Below, piece by piece: positions 16,183 through 23,661 of a stretch of DNA of 23,878 bases. The stretch's first letter is position 1. Every line of letters begins with the position of its first letter. Where the stretch lies: NCBI GenBank assembly GCA_036351435.1, contig JAZBPA010000240.1:1-23878 (forward strand). Direction: 5' to 3'. The translations under genes and the position numbers were made by a program. This stretch comes from JAAUQA01 sp036351435. Its GTDB lineage: Bacteria; Pseudomonadota; Gammaproteobacteria; Competibacterales; Competibacteraceae. The notes beneath the pieces are model-generated. The model was not told where the DNA came from and made no database searches. It saw nothing but the letters and a program-made list of their open reading frames with translations.

Positions 16183-16202
16183 CGGCTGTCGCTAAGCTTG
16201 CG

Positions 16203-17660
16203 CTACAAAATCTTAAACGCATCGGCAGAAGGAGCATTATCTACTTCCGCCGTCGCCAGCGGTTTGGCTTGGTATTGAGCGAGAATGCCTTTAATCCACG
16301 CCTTGGCGCGCTCGTTCAGCACAAACTCATCGTCCATGACCCGCCCGCGCAAAATCAGAATACCAAGGTCCGCACCTTCGTAGCGATAGTCGCCGGAGCC
16401 GGTGATGCGCAGGAAAAATGCTTCCTGTTCGCTGGCGACCGCCCGCCGATGATAATCGAACCGGCTGTATTCGATTGAACCGTCGTCGTGCATTGCCCAG
16501 ATGCCGCTGGAAGGCGCTTCGGTAACGATGTCCACGGTGTCTTCGGTATGCTTGATCACCAACTGACACCAGCTGTCGATGTAATCGGGGTCAGACCAGC
16601 GGCTGTTCAAGTCCTCGACATCGAAGTTGAAATCGACTCCGGCGAATTCCAGTAAATGAAATAGGAATAGCGGTGCGTCGGCATGAGCGAAGGCAGCGTG
16701 ATTAGTCATTGAGCTGGCGCCCGTCACTCGGGGATTGAGTTCGCCCAGATACAGTTCACCGCTGTCCAGATCAATCAGATAATCCAGATCGAAATAGCCT
16801 CGATAGCCTTCCTTGCGTAACTGTTCACCAAACTGAAAGGTGTAATCACGGGCCTTGTCGCGGATTTCCTGGGTAAACGCGCCGGGGAAAATCTCATTGC
16901 CACACCAACCGCCTTTGTAAGGGGTCAGTTCCTTTGCGCCAACTACTTCGGTGAGCAACGGTCCGACGATGGTGCCCTGCTTAGTCGTGCACGCCTCCAG
17001 GGTTGAGCCCCGGCAATTGAGACGTTTCATGATCTTGACTTCCGGATCGCAGACGATCTGATCGGCGTATTTTTCCCAGTCTGTTTCGTTGCTGATGAAA
17101 AAGGTAGTATGGCCGGAATCACCGAACGCCGTCTGAATGACCCAATCTTTGCCCAGTTTATGTTCCGCAGCAATGGCGCACAGGTGTTCATAGCTTTCCA
17201 CCTTGGCCAGCGCGTTGGGCGCACTCGGCACCCCGGCCGCATTACCGATCCGTACTGTTTCCATCTTGTTGTCGCAGCGGCTACGCAAGCTGGCCGGCGG
17301 GAACCACACCTCAATGCCTAATTCCTTGCACAGGGCTTCAGTTTTCTCATCGAACATCAAGAACACGGCAACCGGATTTTTACCCTGGGATTGGAGGAAA
17401 TCGATGACCGCCTTGTGTTCCAGTAAATAGTTATTAATGTCCTCAATACTTTCAAATTCCGGATGCGGGATTTCTTCCGGTACCAGCACATTGGGATGTT
17501 GGCCGTCGTAACAATCGATGTAGTTGATGAACTTGAACCCTTTTACCCACTCATCCATACCGAGCAGGTTGAAGTTGGTGGCGCTGATGAAAAAGATCGG
17601 CCGTTCATTGCGATGAAAAAAGCGTCGAATATCGGAAATGCCTTGCAAGGTTTTTTTCAT
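16203..17660 (-). CDS. ATP-grasp ligase (carboxylate-amine ligase-like)
   Basis: A 485-residue ATP-grasp enzyme, a fold that activates a carboxylate as acyl phosphate and joins it to an amine or other nucleophile. Relatives are often labelled biotin carboxylase, but no biotin-carrier or carboxyltransferase gene is nearby. Visible are an N-terminal pre-ATP-grasp region, the nucleotide-binding segment WVIQTAFGDSGHTTFFI (173-189), and the metal-binding part D291 in GYFDLDYLIDLDSGELYLGELNPR with E307 and N309, followed by VTGASSMTNHAA. A C-terminal extension from about 350 has no function I recognise. The open frame extends 48 codons upstream, but the ATG at 17660 has GAGGGGAA before it. The gene lies 100 bases downstream of the decarboxylase-like gene and 20 bases before the C45 gene, implying one pathway. 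Confidence 0.82.
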   Translation of the reverse strand: MKKTLQGISDIRRFFHRNERPIFFISATNFNLLGMDEWVKGFKFINYIDCYDGQHPNVLVPEEIPHPEFESIEDINNYLLEHKAVIDFLQSQGKNPVAVFLMFDEKTEALCKELGIEVWFPPASLRSRCDNKMETVRIGNAAGVPSAPNALAKVESYEHLCAIAAEHKLGKDWVIQTAFGDSGHTTFFISNETDWEKYADQIVCDPEVKIMKRLNCRGSTLEACTTKQGTIVGPLLTEVVGAKELTPYKGGWCGNEIFPGAFTQEIRDKARDYTFQFGEQLRKEGYRGYFDLDYLIDLDSGELYLGELNPRVTGASSMTNHAAFAHADAPLFLFHLLEFAGVDFNFDVEDLNSRWSDPDYIDSWCQLVIKHTEDTVDIVTEAPSSGIWAMHDDGSIEYSRFDYHRRAVASEQEAFFLRITGSGDYRYEGADLGILILRGRVMDDEFVLNERAKAWIKGILAQYQAKPLATAEVDNAPSADAFKIL

Positions 17661-17748
17661 AGGGTTCCCCTCGTTGGATGGTCCCCCGAACGCTCTGGTT
17701 ACGCTGCGGAGGAAGAAATCGCTCAAGTACCGCCAAAGTGTGCGGCCT

Positions 17749-17772
17749 GTGGCCAACCAGCTACTTGGCCAC
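17749..17772 (-). other. Hairpin over the 3' end of the decarboxylase-like gene
   Basis: GTGGCCAA (17749-17756) and TTGGCCAC (17765-17772) form a perfect 8-bp stem with an 8-base loop spanning the stop codon. No T-run follows on the minus strand, so it looks more like an RNA-stability or processing structure between the decarboxylase-like gene and the ATP-grasp gene than a full terminator. Confidence 0.45.
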
Positions 17773-20607
17773 GGTAACATCGACGGCATACTCCGGCTCG
17801 GCAACCGGCTCGGCTAGGCGATGAGCGGTAACGGTTTGCAGCACTGCTTCGGTAAACACCCGAAACCCCAATTCGGCCCGATAACCGTGAATCTCCCGGG
17901 TATCCAGCGCCTGCATGAAAGCCAGGATTTCCTCGCTGATCACCTGCCCCGGCACCAGCACCGGAAAGCCGGGCGGGTAGGGAATCACGAACATGGCCGA
18001 GACCATCTCCCGACCGGCGGCGATATGGCGGCGCAGGCCATTCAATTTAACGTATTCGCAAAATTCGTCCTTATAGGACATAAAGAACGCCTTGCGCAGA
18101 TCGCCGTCGCGGGTATGACCTGCCGGATTGATGCGGAAAGCGTCGTGAAACCGGCTGAAATTAGGCAGCGGCGGATTCTCGTGGGTCAGCGAGTGGATTT
18201 TTTGTTGGTGCAAGCGCCGCTCTACCGAGCTGAGATCCTCCTGCCTATCATCCAGTTCATGAGCGATTTTGACCAATACCTCAATCAAATAGGCCACGGA
18301 GCTGCGGGTGGTGCCGATGTTGGTCATGAACAGCACGGTATTGCGGGTGGTTTTATTAACCTGAATACCGTATTTGTCCATCAGGTAATCGTGCTTGAAA
18401 TGATCCCCGTCGATGCCGGTCATGCCGATATTCAGATTCAGATGGCTGGGGTCAAGCACGAATTCATCCTGCCGCCAGGCGGTTTCCATGCGCGACCAGC
18501 CTTTTTCCGGACTGTAATAAAACTCGATACCGGAGGGGCGATACTCAACCGGGATCAAATCTTCCACGGTCAGAAAATTGAAGTATTTGCTGAGCAGCGG
18601 ATGACTGGTTACGCTCTCGCGCAACACCATGGCCAACTCGGTTTGCCGCTGGACGAATTCGAAACCTTCCAGCTCCATCTGCCGCCGCCCGATGTCCAGA
18701 GACGCCAGAATCTGGTAATTGGGCGAGGTTGAGGTGTGGGTCATGTAGGCTTCGTGGAACGCGTCTTCCACCTTGTGTTTGAAATCTTGATCAAACACGT
18801 GAATCATCGAACCCTGACGCAGCGCGGTCAGCCGCTTATGGGTGGATTGGGTCACGTAAGTGCGGATGCGCACCTTGTCCGGATCGGGTAGCAAGCGGGT
18901 TTCCAACCATAACTTGTCGTCATCGGCTCCCTTCTTCTCGAAAGCATCCTTGAAATCGGCGTAACGCTTGCGGTATTCAGGGCTTAAATAACGTTCCCGC
19001 AAACGGGCGGCGGAGGCCATGCCGGTGCGCCGGCGGTAAGTCGGATGGAAGCCGGCGAAGGCGAACCAGGCTTCGTCCCAGAGGAAAATCAAATCGGGCT
19101 TGATGGCCAGACATTCCTCCATGACCCGCTCGACGTCGTAGATCACCCCGTCGAAGGTGCAATTGGTCAACAGCAGCATCTTGACCTGCGCCAAGGTGCC
19201 GGCCCGCTTATACCCTAATAAGGTTTCCTTGATATGTTTCAGCGGCACCGCCCCGTACATGGTGTAGGCTTCCAGCGGATAGGAATCCAGATAGGCTACC
19301 TGTGCGCCGCCCAACACCATGCCGTAGTGATGAGATTTATGGCAATTGCGGTCCACCAGCACGATGTCGCCGGGTTCCACCAGGGCCTGCACCACGATTT
19401 TGTTGCCGGTCGAGGTGCCGTTGGTGACGAAAAAGGTTTGTCGCGCACCGAACGCCCGCGCCGCCAGTTCCTGTGCTTTCTTGATGGGTCCGGTGGGATC
19501 GAGTAGCGAATCCAGCCCGCCGGAGGTGGCCGAAGTTTCCGCCATGAACACGTTGGGGCCGTAAAACTGCAGCATGTCCTGAATCCAATTGGATTTGATG
19601 ATGGACTTGCCGCGCGAAATCGGCAGCGCGTGGAAAACGCCGGTCGGTTGCTTGCTGTATTCGGTCAACGCGGTAAAGAAAGGCGTCTGATAACGGGCGT
19701 TAACGCCGCGTAGAATACTGAGATCGAGTTCGATGTAATCTTCTTCGCGGTAAAACACCCGGCGGAAATTGCTGCACAGTTTACCGGCGATTTCCTCCAC
19801 CGCCATGTCGGTGACCATGTACAGGTCCAGTTCCGGACGAAGTTCGGCGATCTTCGCGCCCAGCAAGGGGCCATAGTGGCTGGGTGGTAAATGTTCGTTT
19901 TCCTGACCCTCGAAATCTTCCAGCAATTGCCGCAAAATCTCCAATTGATGCTGGGATTTGAGCGGAAAGCCGTAGCGAATCACACAGGCTTGGATGTTGA
20001 AATTAAACAACACCGCGATCAGCGCATCCTCAAAGCTCGGCACCACGACCACTTCATAAACAAAATCATCTTCTGCTCGACGCATCTTGCGCAGCCCTGC
20101 TCGCAGCGCTTCTTCCTCGCGCGGCGAGATATTGTCCACGATCAGCACCTCGAAGTATGGTCGTTGGAAATAGCTTTGCCGCTCGCGTTCCTGATAGGCG
20201 TCGGAGAAGTCATCGCTATCTTCGCGACGCTCGAAATCGTCGTCAATGAACAGGGACACCGGCTTGTTACGATAGGAAAAGCTGGCCAACGCCCGGTTGA
20301 TGCGGGCGACCACCCGGCTCAGCTTATCGTACTCGTCATCATCGAATAGATCGGACAGGTATTGGGAATCCTGTCGGCTGGGAAAGGCCCAATAGCTGTC
20401 GATCGGTTCCAGCAAGGCCAGCCCTTCGGCAACCGACTGTTTGAGTTTGTCGGTGGGACATCCTTGCGCAACCGCTTCAGCCAGCTGGCTGGTGTCATCT
20501 TTTAGTTTTTTCCATCCCTCGGTGCGCAATTGCATCACGCTGTGATACGCATTCAGGGAAATGCCGGTTTTGCTACGGGCCCTTCGGGTTTTGCTTGCGC
20601 GTCCCAT
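17761..20607 (-). CDS. Large Orn/Lys/Arg decarboxylase-like PLP enzyme
   Basis: Fold-type I PLP enzyme of the Orn/Lys/Arg decarboxylase group, predicted to decarboxylate a basic amino acid or a derivative. The product has 948 residues, well above the roughly 710-760 usual for E. coli AdiA, SpeF or CadA. Residues 1-150 are a charged extension I do not recognise. Residues 150-290 resemble the receiver-like wing domain (FEVLIVDNISPREEEALRAGL). The catalytic core has ETSATSGGLDSLLDPTGPI (357-375), NGTSTGNK (396-403), CHKSHHYG (422-429), DEAWFAF (511-517) and the Schiff-base lysine K591 in STHKRLTALRQGSMIHV. About 50 residues between the DEAW and THK motifs exceed the usual spacing. GGAGAAGAGGA precedes the ATG. 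Substrate (arginine, ornithine, lysine or a conjugate) is not readable. Confidence 0.85.
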   Translation of the reverse strand: MGRASKTRRARSKTGISLNAYHSVMQLRTEGWKKLKDDTSQLAEAVAQGCPTDKLKQSVAEGLALLEPIDSYWAFPSRQDSQYLSDLFDDDEYDKLSRVVARINRALASFSYRNKPVSLFIDDDFERREDSDDFSDAYQERERQSYFQRPYFEVLIVDNISPREEEALRAGLRKMRRAEDDFVYEVVVVPSFEDALIAVLFNFNIQACVIRYGFPLKSQHQLEILRQLLEDFEGQENEHLPPSHYGPLLGAKIAELRPELDLYMVTDMAVEEIAGKLCSNFRRVFYREEDYIELDLSILRGVNARYQTPFFTALTEYSKQPTGVFHALPISRGKSIIKSNWIQDMLQFYGPNVFMAETSATSGGLDSLLDPTGPIKKAQELAARAFGARQTFFVTNGTSTGNKIVVQALVEPGDIVLVDRNCHKSHHYGMVLGGAQVAYLDSYPLEAYTMYGAVPLKHIKETLLGYKRAGTLAQVKMLLLTNCTFDGVIYDVERVMEECLAIKPDLIFLWDEAWFAFAGFHPTYRRRTGMASAARLRERYLSPEYRKRYADFKDAFEKKGADDDKLWLETRLLPDPDKVRIRTYVTQSTHKRLTALRQGSMIHVFDQDFKHKVEDAFHEAYMTHTSTSPNYQILASLDIGRRQMELEGFEFVQRQTELAMVLRESVTSHPLLSKYFNFLTVEDLIPVEYRPSGIEFYYSPEKGWSRMETAWRQDEFVLDPSHLNLNIGMTGIDGDHFKHDYLMDKYGIQVNKTTRNTVLFMTNIGTTRSSVAYLIEVLVKIAHELDDRQEDLSSVERRLHQQKIHSLTHENPPLPNFSRFHDAFRINPAGHTRDGDLRKAFFMSYKDEFCEYVKLNGLRRHIAAGREMVSAMFVIPYPPGFPVLVPGQVISEEILAFMQALDTREIHGYRAELGFRVFTEAVLQTVTAHRLAEPVAEPEYAVDVTVAK

Positions 20608-20752
20608 TCCTCTTCTCCTCTAGCAGTTTGCCATCTTCTATTACAGGTGCTGGAACAGCTTGAACGCTGTCGTCACAACTTGGGTGGGTACTGAGGTTTG
20701 GATTGTTGTCGAGCGGAGCAGGCGCGCCACTCAATCTACTGTGCGGAAAAGC

Positions 20753-21685
20753 TTACCAGTGCTTTGGCGGCGTTTCTTCAGACAGATTGATGGCGGGATC
20801 GGTCGCAGCATTGTCCGGCAACCCGGCACGGGAGCCGCGTTCCGGCTTGGCAAGAGGTCCCAGACTGTGCAGATACGCTTCAGCAGGGCCGCCCCGCTGA
20901 TAGACGGTGAAATCCACCGGGCGGTCGCGGAAACTTTTCAGCGGTTGGCCGAGTCCGCGTATACCGACTTCACGCTCCCGCCGTACCCGATCCAGGTTGA
21001 TTTCCACCGGAATATTTTCCTCACCGCCGCCCGCGGTATGGATGACATACCCGCCCGGACCGACGATGATCGAATGGCCGACACCACCGTCACCAACGCC
21101 ATTGATGTCAAAGAAATAGCATTGATTGGTTACCGCTGCGGCGCGGGCAATAGACAGCTCTACTTCACGGTCGATGGTATCGGTCAAGGTGGGATGCAGG
21201 ATGACCTCCGCGCCCATAGCAGCCAGCGTGCGCGAGGTTTCCGGAAACCACATATCGTAACAAATCGATACCCCGAAGCGCCCCACATGGGGTACGTCGA
21301 ACACCATAAACTCGGTGCCGGCTTCGACATTGTTTTCGTAAGGCCGGAATGGAAACATCTTGCGATAACGGCCCACCACATGGCCTGCGGGGTCGATCAC
21401 CGAGGCAGTATTGTAAATATGGTCGCCGACCCGTTCGAACATAGAGCCCGGTAACAGCCAGATTTGATGGTGGGCGGCGATGTGACAGAAAGCCGCTTCG
21501 GCAGGTCCCGGCAGTGCTTGAGCATGATTGGGCAAGGGGCCGAAAGGCGCCAATTCGCTGAACATTACCATCTGCACCCAAGGAAAGCGCGCCATCAGCA
21601 CTTCCAGCCGATGACTCATGGCGGCGATATTGTCATGGCTGGCCGATACATGCATTTGAATACCGGCAATCGCAAAAGGAGTCAT
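20753..21685 (-). CDS. Carbon-nitrogen hydrolase (nitrilase superfamily)
   Basis: A 310-residue amidohydrolase, first gene of the leftward four-gene unit. The triad is E44 (MFSELAPFG), K109 (YRKMFPFRPYE) and C142 (VSICYDMWFPETSR). It is clearly different from the AguB-like protein elsewhere in this window: it lacks the HIPDDPGYYEKFYF and CWDQWYPE segments and has instead FPFRPYENNVEAG and CYDMWFPE. A polar C-terminal tail from about 265 (GPAEAYLHSLGPL, then a charged low-complexity end) is extra to the catalytic domain. The reaction is probably hydrolysis of an amide; the substrate is unknown. The start is ATG with AAAGGAG partly overlapping nearby sequence on the opposite strand giving no clear Shine-Dalgarno on this one. 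It sits 145 bases upstream of the decarboxylase-like gene. Confidence 0.85.
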   Translation of the reverse strand: MTPFAIAGIQMHVSASHDNIAAMSHRLEVLMARFPWVQMVMFSELAPFGPLPNHAQALPGPAEAAFCHIAAHHQIWLLPGSMFERVGDHIYNTASVIDPAGHVVGRYRKMFPFRPYENNVEAGTEFMVFDVPHVGRFGVSICYDMWFPETSRTLAAMGAEVILHPTLTDTIDREVELSIARAAAVTNQCYFFDINGVGDGGVGHSIIVGPGGYVIHTAGGGEENIPVEINLDRVRREREVGIRGLGQPLKSFRDRPVDFTVYQRGGPAEAYLHSLGPLAKPERGSRAGLPDNAATDPAINLSEETPPKHW

Positions 21686-22045
21686 AGGGTGCGCTCTTGA
21701 AGGTTAACGATAAAGGCTTGTACTGAATATCGGCTCAGCGGGAAACGACTCAAATCGTATCTGATTAATATTTTGATCATTGCCGCGTCAGTCATTCGTC
21801 TCAGTACAATAAGTCAAACGGGTTTCATTCAAGCATATATCCGATTCAGGCAACCCTCAAGTCTGTAAGATGATCAAGGTTGGTAACGCATAGGGTATAG
21901 CGATTAATGTTTAATATATTAGACAATGACGACGATGCATGCCGTTATGGCCAGCCCGGCAGGGTAGGGACCGGCCTACTGCGTCGATAGCATCACTGCA
22001 TTCTGGATAATCGGGGATGTTAGCTGGCTAAAGCACAGGCCGCGT
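21686..22045. other. Intergenic region between the nitrilase cluster and the zinc-related operon
   Basis: About 360 bases without a convincing gene. It must contain the promoter of the leftward nitrilase-decarboxylase cluster and the end of the leftward ZnuA-like transcript. One candidate sigma-70 pair on the minus strand is TTGAGG (complement of 21855-21860) and TATGCT (complement of 21832-21837) with a 17-base spacer, each matching 4/6; it would leave a leader of about 140 bases. A 10-bp AT palindrome lies at 21912-21921. I see no strong terminator; a weak GGCC-based hairpin near 21949-21976 is possible. Confidence 0.4.
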
Positions 22046-23053
22046 TTAGGAACCCAGGCAATCCCGCAACGAAATCGCAAGATTACTCATCAGTTGGAAA
22101 TACGCATCCGTTCCGTCGGTTAAATCAATACCTAGAGGGTCCAACACGCCACGTTTGGCGGACGTATCTTCCAATAGCGTATCAATCAAGGCCGATTCAA
22201 ATTGCGGTTCGCTGAATACGCAGACAATTTGATTGTCTTGAATGCGATTCCGAATTTGCTGAATCCGCTTGGCTCCTGGCTTCTGCTCGGGGTTGACGGT
22301 TAACGACCCGGCCACGTTCAGGGCGTAGCGCTGCTCAAAATATTGATACCCATCGTGGAAAACCAAATAAGGTGTGTCGCGCACCGGTTCCAGCTGCGAT
22401 TCTAGTTGCTCGTCGAGTGCTGTCAAACGCCCCAACATGGCCGCTGTGTTTTGTTGATAACGGTCTTGATTAACCGGATCGACGGTTGCCAATTCGGCCG
22501 TAATGGCACGCACCATAACGATGGCATTTTGCGGGTTGAGCCAAATGTGTAAATCCATGTCACCGTGAGCATGCCCACCATGTTTCTCATGGTCGTGCTC
22601 GTCATGCTCGTCATGCTCGTCATGCTCGGCATGGTGTCCATGTTCATCTTGAGCGTGACCGTCATCGTCGTGACCATGTCCCTCCCACAGCCCCCCTTCG
22701 CGCAGCGGAAGTAAGTCCAGATCAGGTATTTCCGCCAACGCGACGCTGCGGGTATTACTCGCATTAGCCAACGGTTTAGCCAAAAACGTTTCCATGTCTT
22801 CGCCGATCCAAAACACCACTTGAGCTTGATTGAGCAAACGAACGTCGGAAGGTCGCAGACTGTAGTCGTGCGGTGATTCACCACCGGTGAGCAACAATAC
22901 TGGTTCCGCAACCCCCTCCATCACCCCCGAAACCAAGGAGTGAATCGGTTTTAGGGTGACCACCACGCGCGGCTCGGAAGCAACAGCCTTCAGGCTCATC
23001 AAGAGAACTAACACCAATAGTCCAATGGCTGGAATTATTCTTAGAATTTTCAT
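22046..23053 (-). CDS. znuA: ZnuA-like zinc ABC transporter substrate-binding protein with histidine-rich loop
   Basis: Periplasmic metal-binding protein of cluster A-I, 335 residues from the chosen ATG. A signal peptide covers about residues 1-26 (cleavage near AVASEP). Predicted metal ligands are H62 (ESPHDYSL), H169 (DLHIWLNP) and H233 (VFHDGYQYFE), with D316 (DGTDAYFQLM) close by. Residues about 125-164 form an acidic, histidine-rich loop, as in E. coli ZnuA, partly coded by 9-base tandem repeats. C278 and C332 could form the disulfide known from ZnuA. Zinc is the likely cargo because such loops mark zinc rather than manganese binding proteins. No ZnuB or ZnuC gene is nearby; the gene follows DUF3299 by 39 bases. 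An upstream TTG at 23065 is possible, but the ATG gives the normal signal peptide. Confidence 0.88.
   Translation of the reverse strand: MKILRIIPAIGLLVLVLLMSLKAVASEPRVVVTLKPIHSLVSGVMEGVAEPVLLLTGGESPHDYSLRPSDVRLLNQAQVVFWIGEDMETFLAKPLANASNTRSVALAEIPDLDLLPLREGGLWEGHGHDDDGHAQDEHGHHAEHDEHDEHDEHDHEKHGGHAHGDMDLHIWLNPQNAIVMVRAITAELATVDPVNQDRYQQNTAAMLGRLTALDEQLESQLEPVRDTPYLVFHDGYQYFEQRYALNVAGSLTVNPEQKPGAKRIQQIRNRIQDNQIVCVFSEPQFESALIDTLLEDTSAKRGVLDPLGIDLTDGTDAYFQLMSNLAISLRDCLGS
22592..22627. repeat. 9-bp tandem repeat inside the ZnuA-like gene
   Basis: Four head-to-tail units of GTCATGCTC (the first with one mismatch) encode the repeated Asp-Glu-His part of the histidine-rich loop on the minus strand. 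In-frame units of nine bases would let the loop change length by three residues through slippage without breaking the protein. Confidence 0.85.
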
Positions 23054-23092
23054 AATCACACTCAACTGAATATTGCGAATAGCGACAATCCA

Positions 23093-23650
23093 CTATTCTT
23101 CATAAGGCGTAACGACGCTGGCATCCATCGAATAGCCTGACTGAGCCAATTCGCTGCTTGCCCGAACCGTCTTCAATGTGCCGGTCACCCAAACGGGATC
23201 GAACATTCCCTCGATTTTTAGCTTATTTTCGGTTTTGACATACACAATTTGATTGGCTGGAGGTGGCGGCACATGGATACAAGCGCCGAAATAAGGAACC
23301 AGCAGAAATTCGCTGACTTCGGTGCCCTCGAAATCCAATGGCACCACGTAACCGGGCAAGCGCACTTGGCGATTGTCCAATTCTTCTACGACCGGGGCGT
23401 TATCCCAAATCTGCCGCATCTCAGCCATGATTTCGGTCGCTTCTGGACTGGCGTCAGTCAATTCGTTCAGTCGACTTGACAACTTTTCGAGGGGGTTGCG
23501 CGGGTTCCAATCCTTGGGCACTAAGTCTTCCCATTGGAGTTCAACCACGTCTTCAGACTCGGCGGCAACACTGATCGGCCCCGCTGCACCAAGCAACAAC
23601 ATAAGCGAGGCACACAGCGCACAATAACAACTACGAAAAGGGCATTGCAT
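23093..23650 (-). CDS. DUF3299 exported protein
   Basis: A 185-residue protein with a signal peptide (about 1-30, MQCPFRSCYCALCASLMLLLGAAG, cleavage near VAAES). The mature part carries the DUF3299 features LQWEDLVPKDWNP near its N-terminus, VRLPGYVVPLDFEG, and the conserved LVPYFGACIHVPPPPANQIVYV. The molecular role is not established; the family is repeatedly found next to FtsX-like permeases and metal-binding proteins, and in Vibrio a related arrangement belongs to a Zur-controlled zinc locus as far as I recall. The frame can be extended to a TTG at 23665, but that TTG is part of the Shine-Dalgarno stretch; GAGGAG at 23658-23663 places the start at the ATG 23650. That ribosome site overlaps the end of the upstream permease gene, suggesting coupled translation. 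Confidence 0.88.
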   Translation of the reverse strand: MQCPFRSCYCALCASLMLLLGAAGPISVAAESEDVVELQWEDLVPKDWNPRNPLEKLSSRLNELTDASPEATEIMAEMRQIWDNAPVVEELDNRQVRLPGYVVPLDFEGTEVSEFLLVPYFGACIHVPPPPANQIVYVKTENKLKIEGMFDPVWVTGTLKTVRASSELAQSGYSMDASVVTPYEE

Positions 23651-23661
23651 GGGTTCACTCC

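Noticed and set aside
17661..17804. 48-codon N-terminal extension of the ATP-grasp protein
   Set aside because: It would overlap the end of the decarboxylase-like gene, has unlike composition, and the ATG at 17660 has a good GAGGGGAA site.
17821..18732. Long open frame on the plus strand antisense to the decarboxylase-like gene
   Set aside because: It lies wholly inside a gene with clear family motifs on the minus strand, has no recognisable domain, and is explained by codon bias in GC-rich DNA.
23054..23065. TTG start four codons upstream for the ZnuA-like protein
   Set aside because: The ATG at 23053 gives a normal signal peptide beginning; the TTG adds four residues with no better ribosome binding site.
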